DNA of 64,000 nt from Streptomyces sp. SPB162 (GTDB taxonomy: Bacteria; Actinomycetota; Actinomycetes; Streptomycetales; Streptomycetaceae): assembly GCF_029504575.1 (NCBI RefSeq), contig NZ_JAQFII010000001.1, positions 4,657,001 through 4,721,000 of the forward strand. The letters are read 5' to 3'. Positions 16,202-25,587 of this stretch are shown piece by piece; the first letter of the stretch is position 1, and each line of letters begins with the position of its first letter. Position numbers and translations under genes: made by a program. The notes under the pieces were generated by a model. It was not told where the DNA came from, made no database searches, and saw nothing but the letters and a program-made list of their open reading frames with translations.

Positions 16202-17821
16202 ATGGGACATGTAGAGGCGGCACACCTGGAGTACTACCTTCCGGATGGACGGGTGCTGCTCGGCGACGTCTCGTTTCGGGTGGGGGAAGGCGCCAAGGTC
16301 GCTCTGGTCGGGGCGAACGGCGCGGGCAAGACGACCCTGCTGCGGTTGATCTCGGGAGAGCTCAAACCGGACGGCGGCTCGGTGACCATCAGCGGCGGGC
16401 TCGGCGTCATGCCGCAGTTCGTGGGCTCGGTCCGGGACGACCGGACGGTGCGGGACCTGCTGGTCTCCGTGTCGCGGGCGCGGATCAGGGCGGCCGCGAA
16501 GGCCGTGGACGCGGCCGAGCTGGCGATCATGGCGCAGGACGACGAACCGGCCCAGATGGCGTACGCGCACGCGCTCAGCGACTGGGCGGAGGCGCACGGC
16601 TACGAGGCCGAGAACATGTGGGACATGTGCACCCTGTCCGCGCTGGGCGTCCCGTACGAGCGGGCGCAGTGGCGCGAGGTCAAGACGCTCTCCGGCGGTG
16701 AGCAGAAGCGGCTGGTGCTCGAGGCCCTGCTGCGCGGCACCGACGAGGTGCTGCTGCTGGACGAGCCGGACAACTATCTGGACGTGCCCGGCAAGCGCTG
16801 GCTGGAGGAGCAGCTCGCGCAGACCAAGAAGACCGTGCTGTTCGTCTCGCACGACCGGGAGCTGCTGGCCCGTTCCGCCGAGCGCATCGTCAGCGTGGAG
16901 CCGGGGCCCGCGGGCTCGGACGTCTGGGTGCACGGCGGCGGCTTCGGCACGTACCACCAGGCGCGCAAGGACCGCTTCGCGCGGTTCGAGGAGCTGCGGC
17001 GCCGGTGGGAGGAAGAACACACCAAGATCAAGCAGATGGTCTTCCGGCTGCGCCAGCAGGCCGCCATCAGTCCGGACATGGCGTCGCGCTACCACGCGGC
17101 CCAGACCCGGCTGAAGCGCTTCGAGGACGCGGGTGCCCCGCAGGAGCCGCCGCGCGAGCAGGACATCAAGATGCGGTTGCGCGGCGGCCGTACCGGGGTG
17201 CGGGCGGTGACCTGCGAGGGGCTGGAGCTCACGGGTCTGATGAAGCCGTTCGACCTGGAGATCTACTACGGCGAGCGGGTCGCGGTGCTCGGCTCCAACG
17301 GGTCGGGTAAATCACACTTCCTGCGGCTGCTCGCCGGCCAGGACGTCCGGCACACCGGTTCCTGGAAGCTCGGCGCCCGGGTGGTGCCGGGGCACTTCGC
17401 GCAGACCCACGCGCACCCGGAGCTGGAGGGGCGCTCGCTGGTCGACATCCTGTGGACCGAGAACGCGCACGACCGCGGCCGGGCGATGGGCGTGCTGCGC
17501 CGCTACGAGCTGGAGCGCCAGGGCGATCAGAACTTCGGCAGCCTCTCCGGCGGCCAGCAGGCCCGCTTCCAGATCCTGCTGATGGAGCTGGCGGGCACCA
17601 CCGCCCTCCTGCTGGACGAGCCGACGGACAACCTGGACCTGGAGAGCGCCGAGGCCCTCCAGGAGGGCCTGGAGGCCTATGACGGCACGGTGCTCGCGGT
17701 GACGCACGACCGCTGGTTCGCCCGGTCCTTCGACCGCTACCTGGTCTTCGGCTCCGACGGTGTCGTCCGCGAGTCGATGGAGCCGGTCTGGGATGAACGA
17801 CGGGTGGAGCGCAAACGGTGA
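16202..17821 (+). CDS. ABC-F family ATP-binding protein
   Basis: ABC-F proteins are soluble tandem ATPases; many act on the ribosome, as translation factors or antibiotic protection proteins. From the ATG at 16202 the 539-residue product has two nucleotide-binding domains: Walker A GANGAGKTT, signature LSGGEQKR and Walker B LLLDEPDNYLD in the first; GSNGSGKSH, LSGGQQAR and LLLDEPTDNLD in the second. There are no membrane spans. The interdomain linker (about residues 240-310, EELRRRWEEEHTKIKQMVFRLR) is charged and helical. The exact substrate role cannot be read from the sequence. It is divergent from the membrane protein gene. Confidence 0.9.
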   Translation: MGHVEAAHLEYYLPDGRVLLGDVSFRVGEGAKVALVGANGAGKTTLLRLISGELKPDGGSVTISGGLGVMPQFVGSVRDDRTVRDLLVSVSRARIRAAAKAVDAAELAIMAQDDEPAQMAYAHALSDWAEAHGYEAENMWDMCTLSALGVPYERAQWREVKTLSGGEQKRLVLEALLRGTDEVLLLDEPDNYLDVPGKRWLEEQLAQTKKTVLFVSHDRELLARSAERIVSVEPGPAGSDVWVHGGGFGTYHQARKDRFARFEELRRRWEEEHTKIKQMVFRLRQQAAISPDMASRYHAAQTRLKRFEDAGAPQEPPREQDIKMRLRGGRTGVRAVTCEGLELTGLMKPFDLEIYYGERVAVLGSNGSGKSHFLRLLAGQDVRHTGSWKLGARVVPGHFAQTHAHPELEGRSLVDILWTENAHDRGRAMGVLRRYELERQGDQNFGSLSGGQQARFQILLMELAGTTALLLDEPTDNLDLESAEALQEGLEAYDGTVLAVTHDRWFARSFDRYLVFGSDGVVRESMEPVWDERRVERKR

Positions 17822-17878
17822 CCGCCGGGTTACGGTGGGATGGCGGCAAGGGCCCTGACCAGGGCATCGGGGCGCGTT

Positions 17879-17908
17879 TTGACCCGTACGGTCGAAGCCG
17901 GGTATTCT
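17879..17908 (+). promoter_or_regulatory. Promoter for rplM-rpsI
   Basis: TTGACC (17879-17884) and TATTCT (17903-17908) are spaced by 18 bp, a good match to the principal sigma (HrdB-type) consensus. Transcription would start near 17915, giving a leader of about 170 nt before rplM. A regulatory leader is possible but I see no known motif. Confidence 0.75.
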
Positions 17909-18086
17909 GCGAGTTCGTTATGCGTATTGGCTTGCTCGTTCTCACGTGAGAGGCCCTTACGCCGGTCCGCCGGGCCGAACACCAGCGGCAGTACCGGGTT
18001 GCGTCCCCGAGTGCTGCCAAGACTGTCGTGATCGTCCGGGTGGCCTTGTCAGGACTCCACTCTCTGAAGAAGCGAAGGCTACGACC

Positions 18087-18530
18087 GTGCGTACGTTCAG
18101 CCCCAAGCCCGGCGATGTAACTCGCCAGTGGCACGTCATCGACGCGCAGGACGTTGTCCTGGGCCGTCTGGCCTCTCAGGCCGCGAACCTTCTCCGGGGC
18201 AAGCACAAGCCTGTGTACGCCCCGCACGTTGACACCGGTGACTTCGTCATCATCATCAACGCCGACAAGGTTCACCTTTCCGGCAACAAGAAGTCCCAGA
18301 AGATGGCTTACCGCCACTCTGGCTTCCCGGGTGGTCTGCGCTCCGTCCGCTACGACGAGCTGCTCGACAAGAACCCCGAGAAGGCCGTCGAGAAGGCCAT
18401 CAAGGGCATGATCCCGAAGAACACCCTGGGCCGTCAGATGCTCTCGAAGCTGAAGGTCTACGCGGGCACCGACCACCCGCACGCTGCGCAGCAGCCGGTC
18501 CCGTTCGTGATCAGCCAGGTCTCGCAGTAG
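18087..18530 (+). CDS. rplM: 50S ribosomal protein L13
   Basis: L13 is an early-assembling large-subunit protein. The GTG at 18087 gives MRTFSPKPGDVTRQWHVIDAQDVVLGRLAS, 147 residues, with the conserved YRHSGFPGGLRS and KGMIPKNTLGRQMLSKLKVYAG segments. In-frame starts further upstream fall in the leader and would add an unconserved extension. It pairs with rpsI as in most bacteria. Confidence 0.97.
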   Translation: MRTFSPKPGDVTRQWHVIDAQDVVLGRLASQAANLLRGKHKPVYAPHVDTGDFVIIINADKVHLSGNKKSQKMAYRHSGFPGGLRSVRYDELLDKNPEKAVEKAIKGMIPKNTLGRQMLSKLKVYAGTDHPHAAQQPVPFVISQVSQ

Positions 18531-18572
18531 TCCCGGCCACCAGCTACCAGCAGAAAGCATCTGAGGAGAATC

Positions 18573-19121
18573 GTGGCTGAGACCACTACCGAGGCCCCCG
18601 TCGTCGAGGCTGACGACACCACCGAGACCGTTGAGGCCTTCGGGTCCGAGGAGGCTCCTTCGGAGTACACCTCGGAGTCGGACGCTCCGGAGGAGTACAC
18701 CTCCGAGTCTCTCGCGGGCCGCTTCGGCGACCCGCAGCCGGCAGCCGGCACCGGCCGCCGCAAGCAGTCCATCGCCCGTGTCCGCATCGTGCCGGGCTCT
18801 GGCAAGTGGAAGATCAACGGTCGCACCCTCGAGGGTTACTTCCCGAACAAGGTGCACCAGCAGGAAGTCAACGAGCCGTTCAAGCTCCTTGAGCTGGACA
18901 ACCGCTACGACGTCATCGCGCGTATCGGTGGCGGCGGCATCTCCGGCCAGGCCGGTGCGCTGCGCCTCGGTGTTGCCCGTGCGCTGAACGAGGCGGACAC
19001 GGACAACAACCGCGCCGCCCTCAAGAAGGCCGGATTCCTGACGCGTGACGACCGTGCGGTCGAGCGCAAGAAGGCCGGTCTGAAGAAGGCCCGTAAGGCG
19101 CCGCAGTTCAGCAAGCGCTAG
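18573..19121 (+). CDS. rpsI: 30S ribosomal protein S9 with acidic N-terminal extension
   Basis: S9 reaches into the decoding centre with a C-terminal tail ending in SKR that touches the P-site tRNA; the tail is present (KARKAPQFSKR). The 182-residue product is about 50 residues longer than E. coli S9 because of an acidic Thr/Glu-rich N terminus with the near-repeat PSEYTSESDA / EEYTSESLA. The S9 core begins at GRRKQSIARVRI. Such extensions occur in actinomycetes; their role is unknown to me. Confidence 0.96.
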   Translation: MAETTTEAPVVEADDTTETVEAFGSEEAPSEYTSESDAPEEYTSESLAGRFGDPQPAAGTGRRKQSIARVRIVPGSGKWKINGRTLEGYFPNKVHQQEVNEPFKLLELDNRYDVIARIGGGGISGQAGALRLGVARALNEADTDNNRAALKKAGFLTRDDRAVERKKAGLKKARKAPQFSKR

Positions 19122-19136
19122 TCACGGCTTGGCGTT

Positions 19137-19169
19137 CGCCCCGGAGGCACTTCGTGTGCCTCCGGGGCG
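19137..19169 (+). terminator. Terminator after rpsI
   Basis: A perfect 14-bp stem (CGCCCCGGAGGCAC / GTGCCTCCGGGGCG) with a 5-base loop starts 16 bp after the rpsI stop. It ends the rplM-rpsI unit before glmM. Confidence 0.85.
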
Positions 19170-19239
19170 TTCGCTATTTACCGCCCAGGGCGTATACCTG
19201 TCGGTATCGCCCATGGTTCCCATACTCGGAGGAATAACA

Positions 19240-20598
19240 GTGGGACGACTCTTCGGCACGGACGGCGTGCGTGGCGTGGCCAACGCGGACCTGACCGCCG
19301 AGCTGGCGCTCGGCCTGTCCGTCGCGGCGGCTCATGTGCTCGCTGAGGCAGGCTCGTTCCGGGGGCACCGGCCGGTGGCCGTGGTCGGGCGCGATCCGCG
19401 TGCTTCGGGGGAGTTCCTGGAGGCCGCCATCGTGGCGGGCCTCGCGAGCGCCGGCGTGGACGTCCTGCGAGTCGGTGTGCTGCCCACCCCCGCGGTGGCG
19501 TATCTCACCGGCGCGCTGGGTGCCGACCTCGGCGTGATGCTCTCCGCCAGCCACAACGCGATGCCGGACAACGGTGTCAAGTTCCTGGCCCGCGGTGGCC
19601 ACAAGCTCGACGACGCTCTCGAGGACCGCATCGAGCGGATCTACGAGGAGCACCGCGCGGGCGAGCCCTGGGACCGGCCGACCGGTTCCGGCGTCGGCCG
19701 GGTGAAGGACTACACCGAGGGCTTCGACCAGTACGTCGCGCACCTCATCGGCGTGCTGCCGAACCGTCTCGACGGACTGAAGATCGTCCTGGACGAGGCG
19801 CACGGCGCCGCCGCCTGGGTGTCGCCCGAGGCGTTCTCCCGGGCCGGTGCCGAGATCGTCACGATCGGCGCCCAGCCCGACGGCCTGAACATCAACGACG
19901 GCTGCGGCTCCACGCACCTCGAACTGCTCAAGGCCGCCGTCGTCGAGCACGGCGCGGACTTCGGCATCGCCCATGACGGTGACGCGGACCGCTGCCTGGC
20001 CATCGACGGCGACGGCAACGAGGTCGACGGCGACCAGATCCTGGCCGTGCTCGCCCTGGACCTGCGCGAGCGGGGCGGGCTGCGGGAGAACACCGTGGTC
20101 GGCACCGTCATGTCCAACCTCGGCTTCAAGCTGGCGATGGAGCGCGAGGGCATCAACCTCGTGGAGACGGCGGTCGGCGACCGCTACGTGCTGGAGTCGA
20201 TGAAGGAGCACGGCTACGCGCTGGGCGGCGAGCAGTCCGGCCACGTCATCGTCCTGGACCACGCCACGACCGGCGACGGCACGCTGACCGGCCTTCTGCT
20301 GGCCGCGCGCGTCGCCTCCACCGGCCGCACGCTGGCCGACCTGGCCGGCGTCATGCAGCGCCTCCCGCAGGTGCTGGTGAACGTGCCGGACGTCGACAAG
20401 AGCCGCGTCGACACCGCTCCCGAGCTGGCGGCCGCGGTCGCCGAGGCCGAGCGCGAACTGGGCAGCACCGGACGGGTGCTGCTGCGCTCCTCGGGTACCG
20501 AGCCGCTGGTGCGCGTCATGGTCGAGGCCGCCGACATCGACCACGCCCGCTCGGTCGCGGGCCGGCTGGCCGACGTCGTGAAGTCCGTCCTGGGCTGA
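19240..20598 (+). CDS. glmM: Phosphoglucosamine mutase
   Basis: Interconverts glucosamine-6-phosphate and glucosamine-1-phosphate on the way to UDP-GlcNAc for peptidoglycan. The GTG at 19240 behind CGGAGGA gives 452 residues. The phosphoserine Ser102 lies in the SASHN motif, the metal loop is DGDADR, and the sugar loop GEQSGH and the phosphate-binding RSSGTEPLVRVM are present. The partner enzyme gene glmS lies 1.2 kb downstream. Confidence 0.97.
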   Translation: MGRLFGTDGVRGVANADLTAELALGLSVAAAHVLAEAGSFRGHRPVAVVGRDPRASGEFLEAAIVAGLASAGVDVLRVGVLPTPAVAYLTGALGADLGVMLSASHNAMPDNGVKFLARGGHKLDDALEDRIERIYEEHRAGEPWDRPTGSGVGRVKDYTEGFDQYVAHLIGVLPNRLDGLKIVLDEAHGAAAWVSPEAFSRAGAEIVTIGAQPDGLNINDGCGSTHLELLKAAVVEHGADFGIAHDGDADRCLAIDGDGNEVDGDQILAVLALDLRERGGLRENTVVGTVMSNLGFKLAMEREGINLVETAVGDRYVLESMKEHGYALGGEQSGHVIVLDHATTGDGTLTGLLLAARVASTGRTLADLAGVMQRLPQVLVNVPDVDKSRVDTAPELAAAVAEAERELGSTGRVLLRSSGTEPLVRVMVEAADIDHARSVAGRLADVVKSVLG

Positions 20599-20617
20599 GT
20601 CCTGTCCCGTATATGAG

Positions 20618-20652
20618 AGAGCGCGCCGTCCCGTCCGCGGGTGGCGCGCTCT
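20618..20652. terminator. Bidirectional terminator between glmM and coaA
   Basis: AGAGCGCGCC / GGCGCGCTCT forms a 10-bp perfect stem between the convergent stops of glmM and coaA. Confidence 0.78.
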
Positions 20653-20670
20653 GTCACGTGTGGCGGCGGT

Positions 20671-21666
20671 TCAGAGCTTGCGCAGCGACAGCCGCTGGAC
20701 CTTGTGCTGCGGGCCCTTGCGCAGCACAAGCGTGGCGCGGCTGCGCGTCGGCAGCACGTTCTGCTGCAGGTTGGGCCGGTTGACGGTCCGCCACATCAGC
20801 TGGGCGTACTCCAACGCCTCCGCCTCCGAGACCTGCGTGTACTTGCGGAAGTACGAGAACGGGTTCTGGAACGCGGTCTCCCGGAGCTTGCGGAACCGGC
20901 CGAGGTACCACTGCTCGATGTCTTCGGTGCGGGCGTCGACGTACACGCTGAAGTCGAAGAAGTCGGCGAGGCCGACGCGGGTGCGGCCGTCCTTGCCGGG
21001 CAACGCGGGCTGCAGCACGTTCAGGCCCTCGACGATGAGGATGTCCGGCCGGCGCACCGTCAGCCGCTCACCGGGGACGATGTCGTAGATCAGGTGCGAG
21101 TAGACGGGCGCGGTCACCTCGTCCTTGCCCGCCTTCACATCGGCCACGAAGCGGGTCAGCGCCCGCCGGTCGTAGGACTCCGGGAAGCCCTTGCGCGACA
21201 TCAGGTCGCGGCGGTGCAGTTCGGCGTTGGGCAGCAGGAACCCGTCGGTGGTCACCAGCTCGACCCGCGGGTGCTCGGGCCAGCGGGCCAGCAGCGCCCG
21301 CAGGATGCGGGCGGTGGTCGACTTCCCGACCGCGACGCTCCCCGCCACCCCGATGACGAACGGGGTGCCCGGCTGCTCGCCGTGCCCGTTGCCCGCGTCG
21401 CCGAGGAAGGTGTTCAGCGCGCCCCGCAGGCCGCTGTGGGCGGCCACGTACAGGTTGAGCAGCCGGGACAGCGGCAGATAGACGTCCACGACCTCGTCCA
21501 GGTCGATGACGTCGCCCAGTCCCCGCAGCCGCTCCACCTCGTCGGCGGTCAGCGGCAGTGGCGTCCGCTCCCGCAGCGCGCTCCACTCCGCGCGGCTGAG
21601 GTCCACGTACGGGCTGATCTCGGCGCGTCGGCGCTGCTGCTGATCGGTGGTCGGCACACGCCCCAT
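20671..21666 (-). CDS. coaA: Type I pantothenate kinase
   Basis: Phosphorylates pantothenate, the first step of coenzyme A synthesis. The ATG at 21666 gives 331 residues; a longer frame upstream would run into the glmS promoter region. The P-loop is GVAGSVAVGKST, and VTTDGFLLPN, SRKGFPESYDRRAL and DILIVEGLNVLQ match the CoaA family, which is feedback-inhibited by CoA. The gene is divergent from glmS with a 109-bp shared promoter region. Confidence 0.96.
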   Translation of the reverse strand: MGRVPTTDQQQRRRAEISPYVDLSRAEWSALRERTPLPLTADEVERLRGLGDVIDLDEVVDVYLPLSRLLNLYVAAHSGLRGALNTFLGDAGNGHGEQPGTPFVIGVAGSVAVGKSTTARILRALLARWPEHPRVELVTTDGFLLPNAELHRRDLMSRKGFPESYDRRALTRFVADVKAGKDEVTAPVYSHLIYDIVPGERLTVRRPDILIVEGLNVLQPALPGKDGRTRVGLADFFDFSVYVDARTEDIEQWYLGRFRKLRETAFQNPFSYFRKYTQVSEAEALEYAQLMWRTVNRPNLQQNVLPTRSRATLVLRKGPQHKVQRLSLRKL

Positions 21667-21775
21667 TGTGCTGCCGGGCCGCGCCCCGCTCACCTCGGGG
21701 GGCACCGGGGCTGTCCGGCGGCCCGGCGGAGGCGCCTCTGGGACGGCGGGGCGGTGCGGCCATAGGGTGAAGCGC

Positions 21776-23623
21776 ATGTGCGGAATCGTTGGGTATGTGG
21801 GCGGCCGGTCCGCTCTCGATGTGGTCGTCGCCGGGTTGCGGCGGCTGGAGTACCGGGGCTATGACTCGGCGGGTACCGCCGTGCTGGCCGACGGTGGTCT
21901 GGCCGCTGCCAAGAGGGCCGGCAAGCTCGCCAACCTGGAGGCGCTGCTGGCGGAGCAGCCGCTGCCGGCGGGCGGAACCGGGATCGGGCACACGCGCTGG
22001 GCCACCCACGGCGGCCCCACGGATGTGAACGCGCACCCGCACCTGGACAACGCCGGGCGGGTCGCGGTGGTGCACAACGGCATCATCGAGAACTTCGCCG
22101 CGCTCCGCTCCGAGCTGGCCGAGCGCGGCCACGCGCTGGAGTCCGAGACCGACACCGAGGTCGTCGCGCACCTGCTCGCCGAGCACTTCTCCTCGTCGGC
22201 CGACCTGGCCGAGGCGATGCGGCAGGTCTGCCGGCAGCTGGACGGGGCGTTCACGCTGGTAGCGGTGCACGCGGACGAGCCGGACGTGGTGGTCGGAGCG
22301 CGCCGTAACTCACCGCTGGTGGTGGGCGTCGGGGAGGGCGAGAACTTCCTGGCGTCCGATGTCGCCGCGTTCATCGAGTACACCCGTGAGGCGATCGAGC
22401 TGGGCCAGGACCAGGTCGTGGAGCTGCGTCGGGAGAGCGTGACCGTCACCGACTTCGAGGGCAAGCCGGCCGAGGTGCGGCCGTACCACGTCGACTGGGA
22501 CGTCTCCGCCGCCGAGAAGGGCGGCTACGACTACTTCATGCTCAAGGAGATCGCCGAGCAGCCGAAGGCGGTCGCCGACACGCTGCTGGGGCGGATCGGC
22601 ACGGACGGCCGGCTGACGCTCGACGAGCTGCGGATGCCCGACCGGACGCTGCGGGAGATCGACAAGGTCGTGATCGTCGCGTGCGGGACGGCGTTCCACG
22701 CCGGAATGATCGCCAAGTACGCGATCGAGCACTGGACGCGGCTGCCCTGCGAGGTGGAGCTGGCGAGCGAGTTCCGGTACCGGGACCCGATCCTGGACCA
22801 CCGCACGCTCGTCGTCGCGATCAGCCAGTCGGGCGAGACGATGGACACCCTGATGGCGCTGCGGCACGCCCGTGACCAGGGCGCGAAGGTGCTCGCCATC
22901 TGCAACACCAACGGCTCGACGATCCCGCGCGAGTCCGATGCCGTGCTCTACACGCACGCCGGGCCCGAGGTCGCGGTCGCGTCGACGAAGGCGTTCCTGA
23001 CGCAGGTCGTCGCCTGCTACCTGGTGGCGCTGTACCTGGGGCAGGTGCGCGGCACCAAGTGGGGCGACGAGATCACCGGGGTGATCCGCGAGCTGTCGGA
23101 GATCGCCACCCAGGTGGGGGAGGTCCTGCGGACCATGGAGCCGGTGCGGGAGCTCGCGCGCTCGCTGAAGGACAAGAACACCGTGCTGTTCCTGGGCCGG
23201 CACGTCGGCTACCCGGTCGCCCTGGAGGGCGCGCTGAAGCTCAAGGAGCTGGCGTACATGCACGCCGAGGGGTTCGCGGCGGGCGAGCTCAAGCACGGGC
23301 CGATCGCGCTCATCGAGGAGGACCTGCCGGTGGTCGTGGTGGTGCCGTCGCCGCGCGGGCGGTCGGTGCTGCACGACAAGATCGTCTCCAACATCCAGGA
23401 GATCAGGGCCCGCGGCGCCCGCACCATCGTCATCGCCGAGGAGGGCGACGAGGCGGTCGTCCCGTACGCCGACCACATCATCCGCATCCCGCGCACGCCG
23501 GTGCTGCTGCAGCCGCTGGTGGCCACCGTTCCGCTGCAGGTCTTCGCGTGCGAACTGGCCACCGCCCGGGGCAACGAGGTCGACCAGCCGCGGAACCTCG
23601 CCAAGTCGGTGACGGTCGAATGA
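21776..23623 (+). CDS. glmS: Glutamine-fructose-6-phosphate aminotransferase
   Basis: Makes glucosamine-6-phosphate from fructose-6-phosphate and glutamine, the committed step to amino sugars. The 615-residue protein begins MCGIVGYVGG; Cys2 is the N-terminal nucleophile of the glutaminase domain. Two SIS domains follow from about residue 290 (VIVACGTAFHAG, ISQSGETMDTL, GRHVGYPVALEGALKLKE), and the C terminus EVDQPRNLAKSVTVE is the usual lid. An AGGGTGA site precedes the ATG. It overlaps acpS by four bases (ATGA). Confidence 0.97.
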   Translation: MCGIVGYVGGRSALDVVVAGLRRLEYRGYDSAGTAVLADGGLAAAKRAGKLANLEALLAEQPLPAGGTGIGHTRWATHGGPTDVNAHPHLDNAGRVAVVHNGIIENFAALRSELAERGHALESETDTEVVAHLLAEHFSSSADLAEAMRQVCRQLDGAFTLVAVHADEPDVVVGARRNSPLVVGVGEGENFLASDVAAFIEYTREAIELGQDQVVELRRESVTVTDFEGKPAEVRPYHVDWDVSAAEKGGYDYFMLKEIAEQPKAVADTLLGRIGTDGRLTLDELRMPDRTLREIDKVVIVACGTAFHAGMIAKYAIEHWTRLPCEVELASEFRYRDPILDHRTLVVAISQSGETMDTLMALRHARDQGAKVLAICNTNGSTIPRESDAVLYTHAGPEVAVASTKAFLTQVVACYLVALYLGQVRGTKWGDEITGVIRELSEIATQVGEVLRTMEPVRELARSLKDKNTVLFLGRHVGYPVALEGALKLKELAYMHAEGFAAGELKHGPIALIEEDLPVVVVVPSPRGRSVLHDKIVSNIQEIRARGARTIVIAEEGDEAVVPYADHIIRIPRTPVLLQPLVATVPLQVFACELATARGNEVDQPRNLAKSVTVE

Positions 23624-23988
23624 TCATCGGAGTCGGGATCGACGTCGCCGAGATCGCGCGCTTCGCCGCGTCCTTGGAGCGCACGCCGGGTCTCGCCGAC
23701 CGGCTCTTCACCCGGAACGAGCGGCTGCTGCCCGGCGGTGAACCCCGCGGCACGGCGTCGCTGGCCGCCCGCTTCGCCGCGAAGGAGGCACTGGCCAAGG
23801 CGCTCGGCGCTCCGGCCGGGCTGGTGTGGCTGGACGCCGAGGTGACGACGGAGGACACGGGCCAGCCGAGGCTCACCGTCACGGGCTCCGTGGCCCGGCG
23901 GGCGGCGGAGCTGGGGGTGCGGGGGTGGCATGTGTCGCTGAGCCATGACGCGGGGATCGCGTCCGCTGTGGTGATCGCGGAGGGGTAG
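23620..23988 (+). CDS. acpS: Holo-[acyl-carrier-protein] synthase
   Basis: Transfers 4'-phosphopantetheine from CoA to acyl carrier protein, linking the nearby coaA gene to lipid synthesis. The 122-residue protein has Asp8 in GIDVAEI and Glu56 in RFAAKEALAKAL, the two magnesium-binding residues of the family, and the late WHVSLSHD motif. It starts inside the glmS stop (ATGA overlap). Confidence 0.96.
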   Translation: MIIGVGIDVAEIARFAASLERTPGLADRLFTRNERLLPGGEPRGTASLAARFAAKEALAKALGAPAGLVWLDAEVTTEDTGQPRLTVTGSVARRAAELGVRGWHVSLSHDAGIASAVVIAEG

Positions 23989-24064
23989 GCGGGTCGGAGG
24001 TGTCGTCGCGGGTACGGGTACCGCGGCGGCCGAGAGGCAGCGGTTCAGCGAGAGAGGACGACGT

Positions 24065-25528
24065 ATGCGGCACGCACACACCGTCGAGACCGTACGGGCG
24101 GCGGAGCGCGCTCTCATGGCGCGGCTGCCCGAGGGGGCGCTCATGCAGCGGGCCGCCGCCGGGCTGGCGGCCGCCTGCGCGGGGCTGCTCGGCCGGGTCT
24201 ACGGTGCCCGCGTCGTCCTGCTCGTCGGCAGCGGCGACAACGGCGGGGACGCGATGTACGCGGGAGCCCGGCTCGCCCGGCGCGGGGCCGCCGTCACGGC
24301 TGTGTTGCTCGCGCCGGACCGGACGCACGGCGGCGGGTTGGCTGACCTGCGGGCGGCGGGTGGCCGCACGGTGGCCGCGGACGCGGCGCTGCCCGTCATC
24401 GAGCGCGCCGACCTGGTCCTGGACGGGATCATCGGCATCGGAGGGAAGGGCGGGCTGCGGCCGGCGGCCGTTCCCCTCGCGCGGGCCGCGCGCGCATCCC
24501 GCGCCACCGTGGTCGCCGTGGACCTGCCGAGCGGGGTCGACGCCGACACCGGCGAGGTCGCCGGGGAGGTCGTGCACGCCGACGTCACTGTCACCTTCGG
24601 CACCTACAAGCCGGGCCTGCTCATCGACCCGGCGGCCGGACACGCCGGCGCCCAGCGCCTGATCGACATCGGCCTCGGCCCGGACCTGCCGGCCCCGGCG
24701 CTCGAAGCGCTGCAGTTCGCGGACGTCGCCGGGCTGCTGCCGGTGCCGGCCGCCGAGAGCGACAAGTACCGGCGCGGGGTCGTGGGCGTCGTCGCCGGGT
24801 CCGCCCGCTACCCGGGCGCGGCCGTCCTCGCCGTGGCGGGCGCGCTGCGCGGCGGCGCGGGCGCCGTGCGGTACGTCGGGCACGGCGCGGAGGCCGTCCT
24901 GGCCCGCTTCCCCGAGACGCTGGTCACGACAGGGCCGCCGTCGGAGGCGGGCCGGGTCCAGGCCTGGGTGGTCGGACCGGGCCTCGGCGACGGCACGGAG
25001 GCGCGGCGGTCGGTCGACGACGTCCTCGCGTCCGACGTGCCGGTCCTCGTCGACGCGGACGGGCTGCGCCTGCTCTCCCGCGAACAGGTGCGGGAGCGCT
25101 CCGCGGCCACCGTCCTCACCCCGCACGCGGGGGAGGCGGCGGCGCTGCTGGGGCGGCCCCGCGAGGAGGTCGAGGCGGCGCGGCTGGCGTCCGTGCGGGA
25201 GCTGGCCGAGTCGTACGGTGCCACGGTGCTTCTGAAGGGCTCTACGACGCTGGTGGCCGCCCCCGACCGGTCCGTGCCGGTGCGGGTGAACCCGACCGGC
25301 ACGTCCTGGCTCGCCACCGCCGGCAGCGGAGACGTCCTGTCCGGCCTCACCGGCTCCCTCCTGGCCGCCGGCCTCGCCCCCCGCGACGCCGCGTCCGTCG
25401 GAGCCCACCTCCACGGCCTGTCCGCCCGTCTGGCATCCGGCTCCGCCACCAGCGCGGGCGCCCCCATCGCCGCCGAAGACATCGCGTCGACGTTGCCGGC
25501 GGCGTGGCGGCAGGTCACGGGCGGCTGA
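24065..25528 (+). CDS. nnr: Bifunctional NAD(P)HX epimerase / ADP-dependent NAD(P)HX dehydratase
   Basis: Repairs hydrated NADH and NADPH. The 487-residue product is a fusion: the N-terminal YjeF_N epimerase (residues 1-210, with GSGDNGGDAMYAGARLARRG and VDLPSGVDADTG) and the C-terminal ribokinase-like dehydratase (residues 225-480, with the NPTGTSWLATAGSGDVLSG active-site region). The fusion is the usual bacterial form. GAGAGAGGACG precedes the ATG. It lies 76 bp after acpS and 59 bp before alr. Confidence 0.95.
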   Translation: MRHAHTVETVRAAERALMARLPEGALMQRAAAGLAAACAGLLGRVYGARVVLLVGSGDNGGDAMYAGARLARRGAAVTAVLLAPDRTHGGGLADLRAAGGRTVAADAALPVIERADLVLDGIIGIGGKGGLRPAAVPLARAARASRATVVAVDLPSGVDADTGEVAGEVVHADVTVTFGTYKPGLLIDPAAGHAGAQRLIDIGLGPDLPAPALEALQFADVAGLLPVPAAESDKYRRGVVGVVAGSARYPGAAVLAVAGALRGGAGAVRYVGHGAEAVLARFPETLVTTGPPSEAGRVQAWVVGPGLGDGTEARRSVDDVLASDVPVLVDADGLRLLSREQVRERSAATVLTPHAGEAAALLGRPREEVEAARLASVRELAESYGATVLLKGSTTLVAAPDRSVPVRVNPTGTSWLATAGSGDVLSGLTGSLLAAGLAPRDAASVGAHLHGLSARLASGSATSAGAPIAAEDIASTLPAAWRQVTGG

Positions 25529-25587
25529 GCGCCCCGCGTGGGCGCCGCCCGCGCAGGGCGGGGTCTGAGCCTGAGAGACTGGGGCCG

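Noticed and set aside
23059..23988. Longer frame that would extend acpS 560 bp into glmS
   Set aside because: The acpS family starts at MIIGVGIDVAEI (23620); the extension is the wrong frame of glmS.
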